DNA of 64,000 nucleotides from Paramecium octaurelia (Eukaryota; Ciliophora; Oligohymenophorea; Peniculida; Parameciidae), in the NCBI GenBank assembly GCA_905182995.1, contig CAJJDP010000107.1, forward strand, positions 32,478 to 96,477, read 5' to 3'. A model generated the notes under the pieces. That model did no database searches, was not told the DNA's origin, and was given only the letters and a program-made list of their open reading frames with translations. Positions within the stretch are counted from its first letter, which is position 1. Every line of letters begins with the position of its first letter. Position numbers and translations under genes: made by a program. Positions 47,366 through 60,317 of this stretch are shown piece after piece.

Positions 47366-48948
47366 TCACTTTCGATCTACTTAGCCAACTCTGGTGTCTT
47401 TGTTTATTACATTACATACTTGCATTAATGAGCAACAGAATTTATCAAGATCTTCATTTTAAGGTTATTTGGTTTTGCTTAAACTCCTGTACACTTTTTG
47501 AAGATTTTCAATATATTCTAACCCTATATCATCTGGTTGTTTGTTCAATCTTTTGAACCTTCATAACAATCATTAAGAGTACCATAATAGCTTGTCATAT
47601 TTGTATATAGCATCCAAAAGAGTATTCATAATTCCATCTATACTGTTCTGCAATTCCTCTAACTTCTATGTTTTCTATTCAAAATCTAACTCCCCCATTT
47701 CTTCAAGTAAGTCTTAAATAAATCTTGTTAATTTGACTTCCAATTTCTCATTTATGCTTTATTAAACTAAATTAAAGTTTTCGTTGTTTTTCTTAAATTT
47801 GAAATAGACTTCTAACTCTTACTCCTATTCTTTCTAATTACTATTCTATTGACTTGGCCCAGTCGATGTAAAGTACTTCTCTTGTTGTTGGTTCTAATCT
47901 GTGGCTACTTCAGATTATGCAAATAATGGAGAATCCACTTAATACTCATCAAAATTATTAGTAGTATTTGTGAATTGTAGTGGAGGTATGTATTTGATTT
48001 ATGATTAGAACGGCTTTTATTTGTGTGTTTAATGCTGTATTTCATAAATATGCAGAGCTGCAGAAAAAAAATCACTCACCGAAATATAATTACCCTTAAA
48101 ATACTTTTTGAATTCCTAGTACCTATCTTCACTGTTATACAGAAGTTGTGAGATTTGTTACACTTATTTTTAATTTAATTACAACTACTCATTATCAATG
48201 CATTGTTTGCGGAGTGCTATTAGAAATTAGCATATAAATAATACGATGATAAAAAGATAGCTTAAGTTCTTTTTAGATCACAGCTCTTGTATATAAATAG
48301 AAGGTCAAAACTTCTTGTCTCTAATATCTTAAGAATGATTGAAAGAGGCTTACGTCTTTTTTTCTAAGGGAATGCAGATCGACTGATGCAAGGAAATTGA
48401 TGATTTACTAATGGATAAGCACGTTTATTACTTGATTTTTTGAATGCTTGAATTTCTGGATTAAGAAATTATAGACATAATCTGCAAAGGATATATCGCA
48501 CACAGTTTAGTATTTAGTTAATTAATTTGTGTCATCAATGAATTTTCTTTAGTATATTTCTTCTACAATAAGACAAAGGTCATTCAAATTTAGTTTGAGT
48601 GGCCTTGAGAGTAAATCTTAATTGGATATTTAATTCATGATGGTGGGATATGCATCAATCAGATCATCGAATTTAGTACTAATTGAATGCTCCGTCTTGA
48701 CATGTGATTAGATGTAAGTTTTAGACTCTAATTTAGAGATTCAAAGGCAATTTACTTGTTGGAGTATATGACTTAAAACTTGCAATATCAGAATTAGCAC
48801 TGTATTGTCTGGCTCGATGCTATTGCGGCATAGTAGGTTTCTTAATTGATTGCTTTTCTACACTGATGTCGCTTTCAGCTAGAAAAGTAATATATTTTTT
48901 TTTGGCATCATCAGTGAGTTCTGAGAAATTGATCGTAATTTGTTTCAT
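47366..48948 (-). CDS. coiled-coil protein, 500 aa
   Basis: 500 aa after introns of 24, 28 and 28 nt; the first and last fix the ends (VDRK-TGA at 47366, ATG 48948). The N-terminus (MKQITINFSELTDD) is followed by a mainly helical region (about 100-230), a Gln-rich linker, and a C-terminal coiled coil (about 370-440). No enzyme motif is visible. The start lies just 12 bp from the divergent start of the Nudix gene. Confidence 0.72.
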
Positions 48949-48960
48949 CGTTAATAATTA
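48949..48960. promoter_or_regulatory. 12-bp divergent intergenic region
   Basis: Only CGTTAATAATTA separates the ATG codons of the coiled-coil gene (minus) and the Nudix gene (plus). Any core promoter elements must overlap the coding regions, unless one start lies further inside. Confidence 0.6.
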
Positions 48961-49695
48961 ATGTAGTTTTTGCGCTAAACTCTTTCAAATTCAACCATTC
49001 TGTACAACCCTCAAATAATTCAAACTGCAGTGGCAGTAATCGTGAATAACAATGAAATACTGCTGATCAGACGCAAAGTAAATGCCAGAGATCCTCATTC
49101 AGGTTAGATCGCATTTCCTGGTGGCAAAGTGGAAAAGGATGAGAACACATTGTAGGCTGCAATAAGAGAGACTCAGGAGGAGATAGGAGTGAATCTAAAC
49201 GAAAGTCATCATTTGGGAAGAATGGACTAGAATTATGAAGCATATTATATAAAGAACAAGCATCTAAAGATAGCAGCTCACATCTTTTAATTGGATGGAC
49301 AAGTGGAATTTATTCCGAACGAGAATGAAGTTGATAGAGTGATGAGATTGCCTTTGAACTAGATAAGTTTAGAGAATATGGGTATTAAAAAGTACAAAAA
49401 CAAATCAGTGCATGTATTTGCTCGTACTGTTGAGAGATAACAATACTTATCGGATATAGTGATGAAGGGATTTTAATATTAATAGTTCCCATATTACAAA
49501 TTAGAAAAACAAGTGTTTTATGGGTTGAGTTGGCTTGTGTTTTGTGATGTATTACAGAAATTGAAATTGCATTAAGATGTTGTTGATTTCACGTTTAAAA
49601 ATTATCATTATGGATTTGAAAATGATATTCGAAAGGAATAGTTTTTCGATGAATGGTTCAAGAAGAAGAGATTAAATTAGTTTATATGTAATTGA
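48961..49695 (+). CDS. Nudix hydrolase, coenzyme-A diphosphatase type (NUDT7/8-like)
   Basis: 244 aa, intronless. LLIRRKVNARDPHSGQIAFP followed by the Nudix box GGKVEKDE..IRETQEEIGV, which satisfies G-x5-E-x7-R-E-U-x-E-E-x-G-U. The R-x5-H-(S/P)-G-Q-(I/V)-x-F-P-G-G-K block upstream is the mark of CoA pyrophosphatases, often peroxisomal or mitochondrial. The C-terminus (HYGFENDIRKEQFF onward) shows no clear PTS1 signal. It converges on the next gene with 6 bp between stops. Confidence 0.9.
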
Positions 49696-49701
49696 GTGAA
49701 T

Positions 49702-50010
49702 TCATTTTTTCATTTGTCCACAAACTTCACATTTCTCCTCTGTATTCTCTTCGTATGTACAAAATGCACAAGTCCAAGTTTACAAGGTTATGTACAAATT
49801 CACTTTCTTAATTATTGACAACTTCTTTTTTATCTCATTTATGTCATTAGTACAATTCACATAATAGGATTTCCCATCATCATCAATATATGTTAATAAC
49901 GGGCTGACTATGTTCATTTGCTCCCTTATGAATCGAATTACCTCATCATAAGTTGGGTTCTCTTTTTCATATAATTTCTCGGACTCTCCAGAAACTATGT
50001 TGAATAACAT
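49702..50010 (-). CDS. PB1 domain + RanBP2-type (NZF) zinc finger protein, 102 aa
   Basis: Intronless, 102 aa. Residues about 1-75 look like a PB1 domain: after basic/helical positions comes LTYIDDDGKSYYVNCTNDIN, matching the OPCA acidic loop (Y-x-D-D-x-G..). Residues 79-101 are a RanBP2/NZF finger: WTCAFCTYEENTEEKCEVCG. NZF fingers bind ubiquitin or RNA; PB1 domains oligomerise. Together they recall the ends of NBR1-type autophagy receptors in miniature, but this is inference. Starts 14 bp from the divergent RRM gene. Confidence 0.78.
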
Positions 50011-50024
50011 CAATATTAATATTA

Positions 50025-50747
50025 ATGTATTAAGTCTTTATTAGTGGTTTGCCATATACTGCTTCAGAAAATGATGTTTAATCTCTTTTTGAAGACTGCG
50101 GAGAGATCCTGTAATTCATATTTATCTAAACTAGTTCCATTAAATTGCCCAGATATTAGGATTCAAACAGACTTCTAGGATATGGTCATATCACATTTAG
50201 TGATTCCGAAGCTATTTAAAAAGCCTTAGCACTTAATGGTACTCAATTAGGCGGCAGATATATCGATGTCAAAGAGGCCAAAGGAACTCAGCCTCAAAAA
50301 CCAAATGTTCCTCCTCCTGATTGTCTCACAATCTTCGTCAAAAATCTCTCCTATGATCTGAACGCCGATTAAATCGGAGACTCCTTTAGACCTTGTGGTA
50401 AAGTAGCAAATGTTAGAATGGTGTACAACACTGTAACCAAGAATTTTAAAGGCTTTGCTTATATAGATTTCGAAGATCATTAATCAGTGATTAAGGCCTT
50501 ATAAATGAATGGAAAAAAGGTTCACGGAAGGCAAGTCTAAGTTGATTTTGATGTCAAAAAGCCTAAAGCAGGATATAGATATCAACCGAAACAAGTCGAA
50601 TAATAAAACAAATATAACAAAGAATATTAAGAAATTTAGAAAAAGAAAATCAAAAAGGAAAAAGCTGTCGAAAAAGTCAAGAAAATTAAGAACTTTGCTG
50701 AAACTCAAAAATAAATATCTGCTCAAAGAAATAAACAATAAATATGA
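50025..50747 (+). CDS. RNA-binding protein with two RRM domains
   Basis: 232 aa after a 24-nt intron (50111-50134) inside RRM1. RRM1: VFISGLPYTASENDVQSLFE, RNP1-like LLGYGHITF. RRM2: TIFVKNLSYDLNADQIGDSF with RNP1 KGFAYIDF. The C-terminal 60 residues are a Lys/Gln/Glu-rich helix. The architecture is that of nucleolin-like or general nuclear RNA-binding proteins acting in rRNA or mRNA processing. In-frame TAA/TAG codons encode Gln throughout. Confidence 0.92.
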
Positions 50748-51433
50748 TTACCTTATGTTTTATAGTTTTTATAGATTATCTTAATTATCAAATACTTTAG
50801 TTATTTAATATAATCAATACAAAAACTCTTACTTTAGATAGTCTTTATTTTTCATAGACTTTCTGATGGTTTTTAGTCAGAATATTTTTTATTAAGTAGC
50901 ATAAATCAATTAATTATGAGTAAAATGATTTCTAAATATTTTTATCCCTCTAAGTCAATAGGTATCTATCAATTGTTAAGTCTATAAAAAGATCTTCGAA
51001 TGTTTTAAATTTATTATTTAGTATTTCAAGTTGAATTTTAAAAGATTTCAGGTTTTTAAATATTATCATAGAATAACTTTTAATAAATATTTTAAATTTA
51101 ATATCCATGGTAGTTACATTTTATTTAAAATATCTATCGCAATTTCACCATTCTTATACAATATTATACATATGTTTATAAAAATAAATGCTTGCACTGT
51201 TTAATTATTTTTGTTTTAAATTTAATTCAAATATATTACCGATTACAAATTTGACTTGAATTAGCAGACTCATTACTTATTTATAGTATAAATTTAATAA
51301 CTAGTCTATTTTTAGAAATTATAATAGCCAGATCATTCTTAATGATTTGATCTGAATATTTTAGTGTAAAAATGATTTCAATGATGTATATTAGTTCATT
51401 TTATAATTTAGTGAGTAATAATAATTATAAAAT
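50748..51433. other. A+T-rich spacer
   Basis: 686 bp with no supported feature, upstream of the MGCS protein gene. Confidence 0.5.
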
Positions 51434-53101
51434 ATGGGTTGCTCTACGTCAATTGAGACAGTCCCTTTGGCATTCAATGATTTTCAATAGCTTAATGTAG
51501 GAACCTAATCAATCGAGTTAACTCAATTGTTCTTGGTTGCAAACAATTTAGTAAACGAAGTCTAAAAACTATATAAAGTAGTTGAAGGAAATAGACTCAT
51601 TTTATTACGCTTAACTAAAGTAAAATTTTGGAATAATATGTTATTAGGTGTCTCTAACAGCTGATTAGAACTTGATGGATGCATTTTGTTTTTGGGCTAA
51701 GTATGTTTCTATTTGTAACCTGGGGTAGGGATGCTAAAATGGAGTATATTTTAAATTTGAAAATGATAGTACTATTAATAAAATCAATTGGTAGGGAAGT
51801 AATTCAACTATAATTTGGGCTTAAGTGGCGATTTCAAATTGCAGTGGTTTGGGGAAGTTCTAAACAATTATTTCAAAGGACTTGAAGCAATTAAAAGAGT
51901 GATTCCAAACATTATTGAGCAGTTTAAGGTTGTTTTGGATAAAATTACTAGCATCACAGCCAAATTTAAGGTAAAGTCTCAAACATCTAAACATAATATA
52001 AGTCTATTAAAATTCAATATCAATTTCATAAAAATAATCAACATAAAGATAATCAAGTATAATTAAGAAGTAGATGTACTTAAAAATGAATGTGAATAAA
52101 TGGCAATTAATTCAGATGAATAAGGAATGAAGCTATATAAAAAATATGGAGTGCAAAAATTGGTAAATAATGAGAAATATTGCTTGAAAACAAAAATCAA
52201 TGTCATAATTGAATAATGCTATCAAGGTCAAATGAGAACAGAAATAGAATAGGTAATATAAAATAGAGAAAAAGCTAAAAGGAAATTGAAGAAGCCTGCA
52301 TGGACATTTGGTGATGATATTGGTATTGGGGTTAAGAAGTTTCCTTTCAGAATTAGATGGACAGGATGCGAATGTGTTGATCATTCTTTTTTTATCATTT
52401 CCAATTATTTAGAAAATCACAGTAAACATTTGACACTGCTGAGAAAATTATCAGTAATTTTAAGATACTTGACTCAGGCATTTAAAACCGATGAAGATAC
52501 ATTGACAAGAGCTTGGTCAATATTTTGTTGTTATTTAAATGAAAAGGAAAAAGCAATTATTTAAGACAAAGGATCTATATTAGAAGGAATTAAAAGTCTT
52601 AAACTTAAAGATTAGAATGCTGAAAAATGTAGAATCTATTTTATTTAGTATATTGATTAATTTGACAATGAATTAATAGCAAAATTATAATAATAATGGG
52701 AGAATTATCAAGAAGGATAATCTAAAGTATTACTCCTATGGGCAAACAATCAAATTTTTAATACTACTGAATTTGAATAACTTGATATTCATGATAAATA
52801 TTACGCATTAACAAGTATGGCCAAAAATATATACGCGCTTTAACGCTATTTTCCAATTGCTACTAAAATTTACAATACAGGTATTTTACAACTTATTTAG
52901 ATTTTAGTTTATTAAAAAAAATTAACTAAGGGAAAAGATTTTCTCATATAAATGTAGCCTATATACATAGCTTCAGGAATGATATCACTGCCCTTTGATT
53001 AATTATACACTATAAATAAATTAGAAAAAGAAGCTACATAAGCGAAGAAGAAGGAGATTAAGTTCAAATATGCTTATGAAAAATTTTTATAGAAAATTTG
53101 A
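51434..53101 (+). CDS. large helical protein with myristoylation/palmitoylation-type N-terminus
   Basis: 537 aa after introns of 28 nt (GTAAAATT..TTATTAG) and 26 nt (GTATATTT..GATAG), both needed for the frame; TGA 53099-53101. The N-terminus MGCSTSIE fits an N-myristoylation site with an adjacent Cys for palmitoylation, so membrane attachment is likely. The body is alpha-helical with Gln/Lys/Glu-rich stretches (about 150-260) and a conserved-looking centre KKPAWTFGDDIGIGVKKFPF, RIRWTGCECVDHSFF. The family is not recognised. Confidence 0.72.
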
Positions 53102-53523
53102 GTTTTTTTTATGGGAATAATAATAATTTGATATTTATAAAGAATAATTGTTATTTACATATAAATATCCATAAATATGAACACATGAATAGAAAAATAC
53201 TCTAGCAATAATCAAATTTATTATTTACTAATTATCCAACTTCGTAGTTCTAAACTTTAATTCAATTACTAATATCTGAAACAACCACGCAATTATTTTG
53301 CTATTTAATTATCAAAAGGGAGGTTTTTATTAGATAAAAAATACAAAACTAATACTAATTAAATGTAAGTAGAGCATGAATTTAATGTCAAAGGAGTTAT
53401 TAAAAACCAAGAAACTTCAAATTAAGATGATAAAAATTTCTAATATTGTAGAAACTAGCCAAATGAAATGATAGACATTAAAAAAAAGTGTGTTAAATTA
53501 ATAATAATAAATTATATTATGAT
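53102..53523. other. spacer, mostly inside duplication copy 1
   Basis: A+T-rich, no gene. From 53124 onward it is identical in every position I compared to 54416 onward. Confidence 0.5.
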
Positions 53524-54414
53524 TCAAGAAACAATTTCTTGGGTCAAATTTAAGGCTTCCTTAATGATATCTTGTATTTTATCCATTCTTTAATAAAATA
53601 TACTGGAATCGTCCTTTAATTGCATTCCCTCTAAATATCCAATCCTCATTTAATCTCTTAAAAGTATCTCAATATAGTCTTCAACATCTGTTTTTTATTT
53701 TGATAAAAACATATGACTTGCTAAAATCATATCCATCCCTCCTATTGCTAATTCTAAACCAATTCTTTCTTGATCTTAATAAAATAACCATTATTCCAAA
53801 TCAAATTTACCATAATTCTTATTTTCTTAAGTTTCTGAAGATTTAATAAGCTAAGCATCAAAATCAATGTCAATGTTAATGAACTCTTCCTTACTAAAAA
53901 TAAATCACAATAAATACCAGAAAGCAAGATCAAAATCTACTGGGGCTAGTAAACTAGATCCATTTTATATTACAACAAAATTATCTAAATGAGCATTGCT
54001 ATGATAATAAAATTTGCTATGATCCCTGAAATATCCCCAACTAATTTCATTGTCAATAAATATTCTTTTTATTTTTCCTATTTCGTATCCAATTCTTTAA
54101 TAAAGTATACTAATATTTTATAGCTTTGAGTTTCCATTTAAATTTTCTGTGATACTTACATTATCCTTTTCTTTTTCCCAATCAAATACTCTATTATTTT
54201 GATAATCATCCTCCTAAAATATTGTACCTTATGGTCTCTCTCTAAATTAAGTATTGTTAAGATCCCATGGATTCCCATTTGGTGACTTTCTATTCTCTAC
54301 AATCCTTGATTAAACCGTAACTAATCGTCTAATATCATCGACACTCCAATCAGTAACACATGAACTCGTAATAATTCTAAGACCTTGAAGTAAATGTGTT
54401 CCAAGTCTGAAATC
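53124..54414. repeat. 1291-bp direct repeat, copy 1
   Basis: Copy 1 of a head-to-tail repeat. It starts TAATTTGATATTTATAAAG and ends GTCTGAAATC, immediately before the single N at 54415. I compared it line by line with copy 2 and saw no difference. Confidence 0.95.
53524..54414 (-). pseudogene. duplicate 3' fragment of the gene at 54816-56339
   Basis: Identical to the last part (residues about 212-499, including the 24-nt intron and TGA) of the complete gene in copy 2. It has no 5' end: reading upstream on the minus strand it runs into the N at 54415. If the duplication is an assembly artefact this fragment does not exist in the cell. Confidence 0.75.
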
Positions 54415-54415
54415 N
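54415..54415. other. single ambiguous base N (contig join)
   Basis: The only N in the window lies exactly between the two repeat copies, as expected where two overlapping contigs were joined without merging the overlap. Confidence 0.9.
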
Positions 54416-55706
54416 TAATTTGATATTTATAAAGAATAATTGTTATTTACATATAAATATCCATAAATATGAACACATGAATAGAAAAATACTCTAGCAA
54501 TAATCAAATTTATTATTTACTAATTATCCAACTTCGTAGTTCTAAACTTTAATTCAATTACTAATATCTGAAACAACCACGCAATTATTTTGCTATTTAA
54601 TTATCAAAAGGGAGGTTTTTATTAGATAAAAAATACAAAACTAATACTAATTAAATGTAAGTAGAGCATGAATTTAATGTCAAAGGAGTTATTAAAAACC
54701 AAGAAACTTCAAATTAAGATGATAAAAATTTCTAATATTGTAGAAACTAGCCAAATGAAATGATAGACATTAAAAAAAAGTGTGTTAAATTAATAATAAT
54801 AAATTATATTATGATTCAAGAAACAATTTCTTGGGTCAAATTTAAGGCTTCCTTAATGATATCTTGTATTTTATCCATTCTTTAATAAAATATACTGGAA
54901 TCGTCCTTTAATTGCATTCCCTCTAAATATCCAATCCTCATTTAATCTCTTAAAAGTATCTCAATATAGTCTTCAACATCTGTTTTTTATTTTGATAAAA
55001 ACATATGACTTGCTAAAATCATATCCATCCCTCCTATTGCTAATTCTAAACCAATTCTTTCTTGATCTTAATAAAATAACCATTATTCCAAATCAAATTT
55101 ACCATAATTCTTATTTTCTTAAGTTTCTGAAGATTTAATAAGCTAAGCATCAAAATCAATGTCAATGTTAATGAACTCTTCCTTACTAAAAATAAATCAC
55201 AATAAATACCAGAAAGCAAGATCAAAATCTACTGGGGCTAGTAAACTAGATCCATTTTATATTACAACAAAATTATCTAAATGAGCATTGCTATGATAAT
55301 AAAATTTGCTATGATCCCTGAAATATCCCCAACTAATTTCATTGTCAATAAATATTCTTTTTATTTTTCCTATTTCGTATCCAATTCTTTAATAAAGTAT
55401 ACTAATATTTTATAGCTTTGAGTTTCCATTTAAATTTTCTGTGATACTTACATTATCCTTTTCTTTTTCCCAATCAAATACTCTATTATTTTGATAATCA
55501 TCCTCCTAAAATATTGTACCTTATGGTCTCTCTCTAAATTAAGTATTGTTAAGATCCCATGGATTCCCATTTGGTGACTTTCTATTCTCTACAATCCTTG
55601 ATTAAACCGTAACTAATCGTCTAATATCATCGACACTCCAATCAGTAACACATGAACTCGTAATAATTCTAAGACCTTGAAGTAAATGTGTTCCAAGTCT
55701 GAAATC
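54416..55706. repeat. 1291-bp direct repeat, copy 2
   Basis: Copy 2, identical to 53124-54414 as far as I can see. It passes without a break into unique sequence after 55706 and holds the 3' part of an intact gene, so it is the copy most likely to be in correct context. Confidence 0.95.
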
Positions 55707-56339
55707 CCCAATTGTCTCATAGATTCCACAATATTTTGGAACTAAAGACATTTAATTTTATAAGTTCTTCTCTAAATTTTCATTGATAGATTCAACATCT
55801 CCATATTACCAATAGCCAATACTAATATTACCAGTTTCTATGTTGTATTTTTTTAATATTTATTCAATCTTTCTATTCATAAACAGCTCTCTTTTGACTG
55901 TATGATCAAAACAACATCCTCTTATTTCAACTGCATTTTCTATGTCCCCTTCAAATTTTCTCAAGGTAAAACCATCAGTCCCATTTCCACAACCTTTTAG
56001 TCTATAATTTTTTCCATTCTAATTAATGATGGCACTTCTCATGCCTGATTATTATCCGACAAGATATGGATGCTCACCCTTTGGAAGCGCTTTGATATAG
56101 CCTTTCCCATCAAAAAGAGTTTTATTATTTGCTTTAGCATCTAATTCTTTAAGAGCATATGTTGGTGGACACACAATCAATAACTTTTATTGGGGATTCA
56201 TAAATGATTGAATAAATCTATAAGATAATCCTTCTCTCAATGTATTAAGATTTTTGTCTATGGTGATCTAATCCTAAAATAGAAATGATTTTTCTATTGG
56301 CACTTCTACTAAACAAACCTTTCCTACTTCCTATTCCAT
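54816..56339 (-). CDS. uncharacterised protein, 499 aa
   Basis: 499 aa after a 24-nt intron (55186-55209); ATG 56339, TGA 54816. Conserved-looking blocks include KNYRLKGCGNGTDGFTLRKF, VEIRGCCFDHTVKREL and AHLDNFVVIQNGSS followed by LLAPVDFDLAF. The L-K-G-C-G..DG..LR order weakly recalls the SelO pseudokinase N-lobe, but other SelO motifs are not evident, so I leave it unassigned. The last 288 residues are repeated upstream by the 1291-bp duplication. No membrane segments. Confidence 0.8.
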
Positions 56340-56475
56340 TTTTATTAATATTATTTTGCATTTAAACTAATTTTTATATCAATTGTTATCAGAAATAATT
56401 AAAATTCCTAATCAAACAAAAATGATTAGTTTATGATACTAATTAGAGTGGCGTAATAATCTAGAGAATTTAAGT

Positions 56476-56765
56476 ATGACTGATTTGTCAACACAGATTT
56501 AATCTTCAAGGATAGATGAAATATTTATAATTTCATATTTGAAATTGGAAGAGGACAAGAAAATCCAAATAATGATAACTATATGCATGGATAGTTAGAA
56601 TAGGATTCAAAATTAGTTATATTCAAATTGATGAAATCAACTCCATAATAAATAATCATCTAGAACCCAAAAAAATCTAATGTATCATGCGTTGTATCAA
56701 AATTATCAACTGCTGTTCAGATAGGATTCTTAAAAGCTTCAAATCATAATCTGAAAATAATTTGA
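56476..56765 (+). CDS. possible small protein, 88 aa
   Basis: 88 aa if a 23-nt intron (GTTAGAAT..AATTAG) is removed; this joins MTDLSTQIQSSRIDEIF to KLMKSTPQQIIIQNPKKSN in phase and gives a protein-like composition. No motif. With a single stop codon it could still be chance. Confidence 0.35.
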
Positions 56766-57130
56766 TCAAAAATCACTTGTGTAATCTTGTAATTGTTTAA
56801 GTACAATCATTTAACTTATTAAACCAAGAAGTAACATAACTTAATAATATATATAAGTATATTAGTTTTTTGTAAAAACTTAAACTAATATCATTAAATT
56901 AATAGTTAAGATACAGAGTAGATATTCTTTAAATCCGGTTTTATCTTTATTCTATGAGAGAATGAATTGAATTTATGGTGTTCTTATTAATTTTAATATC
57001 TTAACTTTAAATATGTATTACAAGATTTAATTTAAAAATTTTAGATAATACTTTGCATTCTCTATTTTCAAATAATTTCAAAGATTTGTAATTCTTAATA
57101 TATTTAGTTTATTAAAAATAATAATCAATT

Positions 57131-57430
57131 ATGAATGATAATCTGGGGATTTAGAATAACAGATTTCACAAGAAAGCTGTATAAAATCGAAAGAGATAAA
57201 CGTCAGCAGATACAAATACTATTCAGTAGATGTAGAAAGGAAAGAAAAAAAATGAATACTATGAAAGATGGCTAACAAATTAAAAGATCCCATAATAAAA
57301 ATTGGATTCTGAGTCAAATCTAGATAATCATACACCATCAACTCCAAAAGCTTAAATTCCAACTAAACTAGAGCCTAAATTAATAAGGGATGTCATGCAG
57401 AAATTCGATTCAGATCAATATGGACTTTGA
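57131..57430 (+). CDS. small basic protein, 99 aa
   Basis: Intronless, ATG 57131 to TGA 57428-57430. Very hydrophilic: Asn/Gln/Lys-rich N-half (FHKKAVQNRKRQTSAD), then TPSTPKAQIPTKLEP and a short helix LIRDVMQKFDS. Composition is clearly coding-like and disordered. Family unknown. Confidence 0.5.
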
Positions 57431-58017
57431 TTTTCTTATATATGATTGATAATCTAAAATTCTGAGTAACTATCTATAATTTTTGATTTATCTGTATTTA
57501 TTACTCGTGTAAAAGGGTGATTCAAAAAAATAATTTCTTTAGTGAATATACATTCCTAAAAAATGGTTTTTGTTTGATCACCTTCAGATTCAAAGAGAAA
57601 ATGTGCCTATAGCTTAACTGTTAAATTTAACAATAGAAATCATATGGTAATTTACAATTTAGTTTATTGTTATATGCCCATTTATAAAATTACAACTTTT
57701 AGTGAAATGTTTCTAAATTAGTTGTTAAATTCTTAGTTGAGTTTGTAAAGTGTATGGAAATGCATGTAAAATGTAAATAATTATATGAATATCTGTTTTA
57801 GATAATAATATTCAATAAGAAATACATAATTTAAGTTTTTGACTGAAAATCAAAGGGACATTAGATAGTTGTTGAAGGTTCCAATAGTTGTAAGATAATG
57901 ATTACGAAGTTATTTTAGGTCTAAGTTAGTTTGTCTTACTGAAGGGAAGATTAATCATAGATTTTAATTTTCGTCTGTGTTTAAAATTAGGCATATATAA
58001 TAATTAATTAACAGTAA
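57431..58017. other. A+T-rich spacer
   Basis: 587 bp; no supported feature. Confidence 0.5.
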
Positions 58018-58281
58018 ATGTTACCGAGCATAAAGAGTTACAAGGAGAATAGGTCTTCGCATAGATTAAATACTGAAGGGACATGCAGATATCCAAGGAG
58101 CAACTCATTTTTGGGACAAATATCTCGAGAGCCAATAAAACAAAGATTATGCAAGAGGGATCCATTAAAAGAATTGCAGTCCTTTGATAAGGAAATAAAA
58201 TTGTTGGAACAATATGAGAAAAAACTAGATGCAGCATTTATAGAGAGATTGAGAGTGCAATTGTATTGGCTTAAAATGTGA
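58018..58281 (+). CDS. small charged protein, 87 aa
   Basis: Intronless, MLPSIKSYKENRSSHRL at the start; the second half is a charged helix (KELQSFDKEIKLLEQYEKKL) ending RVQLYWLKM. No intron joins it to the next gene in phase. Coding-like composition, family unknown. Confidence 0.5.
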   Translation: MLPSIKSYKENRSSHRLNTEGTCRYPRSNSFLGQISREPIKQRLCKRDPLKELQSFDKEIKLLEQYEKKLDAAFIERLRVQLYWLKM

Positions 58282-58399
58282 GTACTTTTATATATGCTAA
58301 TATTAAAAAATATATAAATTAATGAAAAGTTCATAAAACTTCCGTATCAAATCAATAAAATCAAACTAATAAAATTCGAATCAATACAGATCTTTATAA

Positions 58400-58961
58400 A
58401 TGAGTTTGACTTGCAAGTCGTTGACAAATAGAGTGATTAAGCAGTTGGGCTAATTTTAAAAAAGTGTTATCTAAATTTAACCAAGACAAGTTTTACAAAA
58501 ATAGAGTAGTATCAATTGTAGACAGTCACTTGTTTCTGTCACTGAAAGTTAGGTAAGTGTTGATGAGGAGTTTGAAATATGGGATAATAACTAAGACCTG
58601 AGATTGAAGAAACTAGTGATTGAAGAGAGAAAGCCCTCTGTTGGATAATTTCTGTAATTATACAAGGCTAGATATGGGTATAATTAGATAATACATAAGA
58701 GGATTCCCAGGATATAGATAGCCAATATAAAATGAGGAAGTCATTAAAGCAGCTATTAGTCATGCATCATCGAGTAAAAAGTTATTCAAAAAATATTTTC
58801 CAAAAAAATAAATAGTTTTTGAGGATGATAATGATTATTCTAAGCCATATAACATTGAAGATGATCAACATTTCCAAAGCTTCAATCGTTTTTTTAGGAA
58901 CAAAAAGCTCTAATCTACGCTCAAGATTCCATTACAGAATTAAATCAACAAAAGTAGATGA
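58400..58961 (+). CDS. hypothetical protein, 179 aa
   Basis: 179 aa after a 22-nt intron (58678-58699), which restores the frame between LYKARYGG and FPGYRQPIQNEEVIKAAISH. Basic and Gln-rich N-terminus, a middle segment VSVDEEFEIWDNNQDLRLKK, and a basic C-terminus (FFRNKKLQSTLKIPLQ). No family recognised. Confidence 0.55.
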
Positions 58962-59106
58962 AGAAGATTCCATGTTGAAGATGCTTAAATAAATTCAACA
59001 ATGATTTTATATCTTTATATTCTGTAAACTTTATCTATAATTTAAAAAATGATAATTAAGAAAAAGGTAATTATTTTTTATTTTACTAAATAATTTCAAT
59101 AATATA

Positions 59107-60237
<1,131 letters not shown>

Positions 60238-60317
60238 TTTAGATATTTAATTTATTTCTGGATTTGCTACATCACTACATTTATTTTCAATACATAATAC
60301 GTAATATTTTTATAACT

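Noticed and set aside
54415-54415. Biological tandem duplication breakpoint
   Set aside because: Apparent identity of both copies plus a single N exactly at the join points to contig overlap rather than an evolved duplication.
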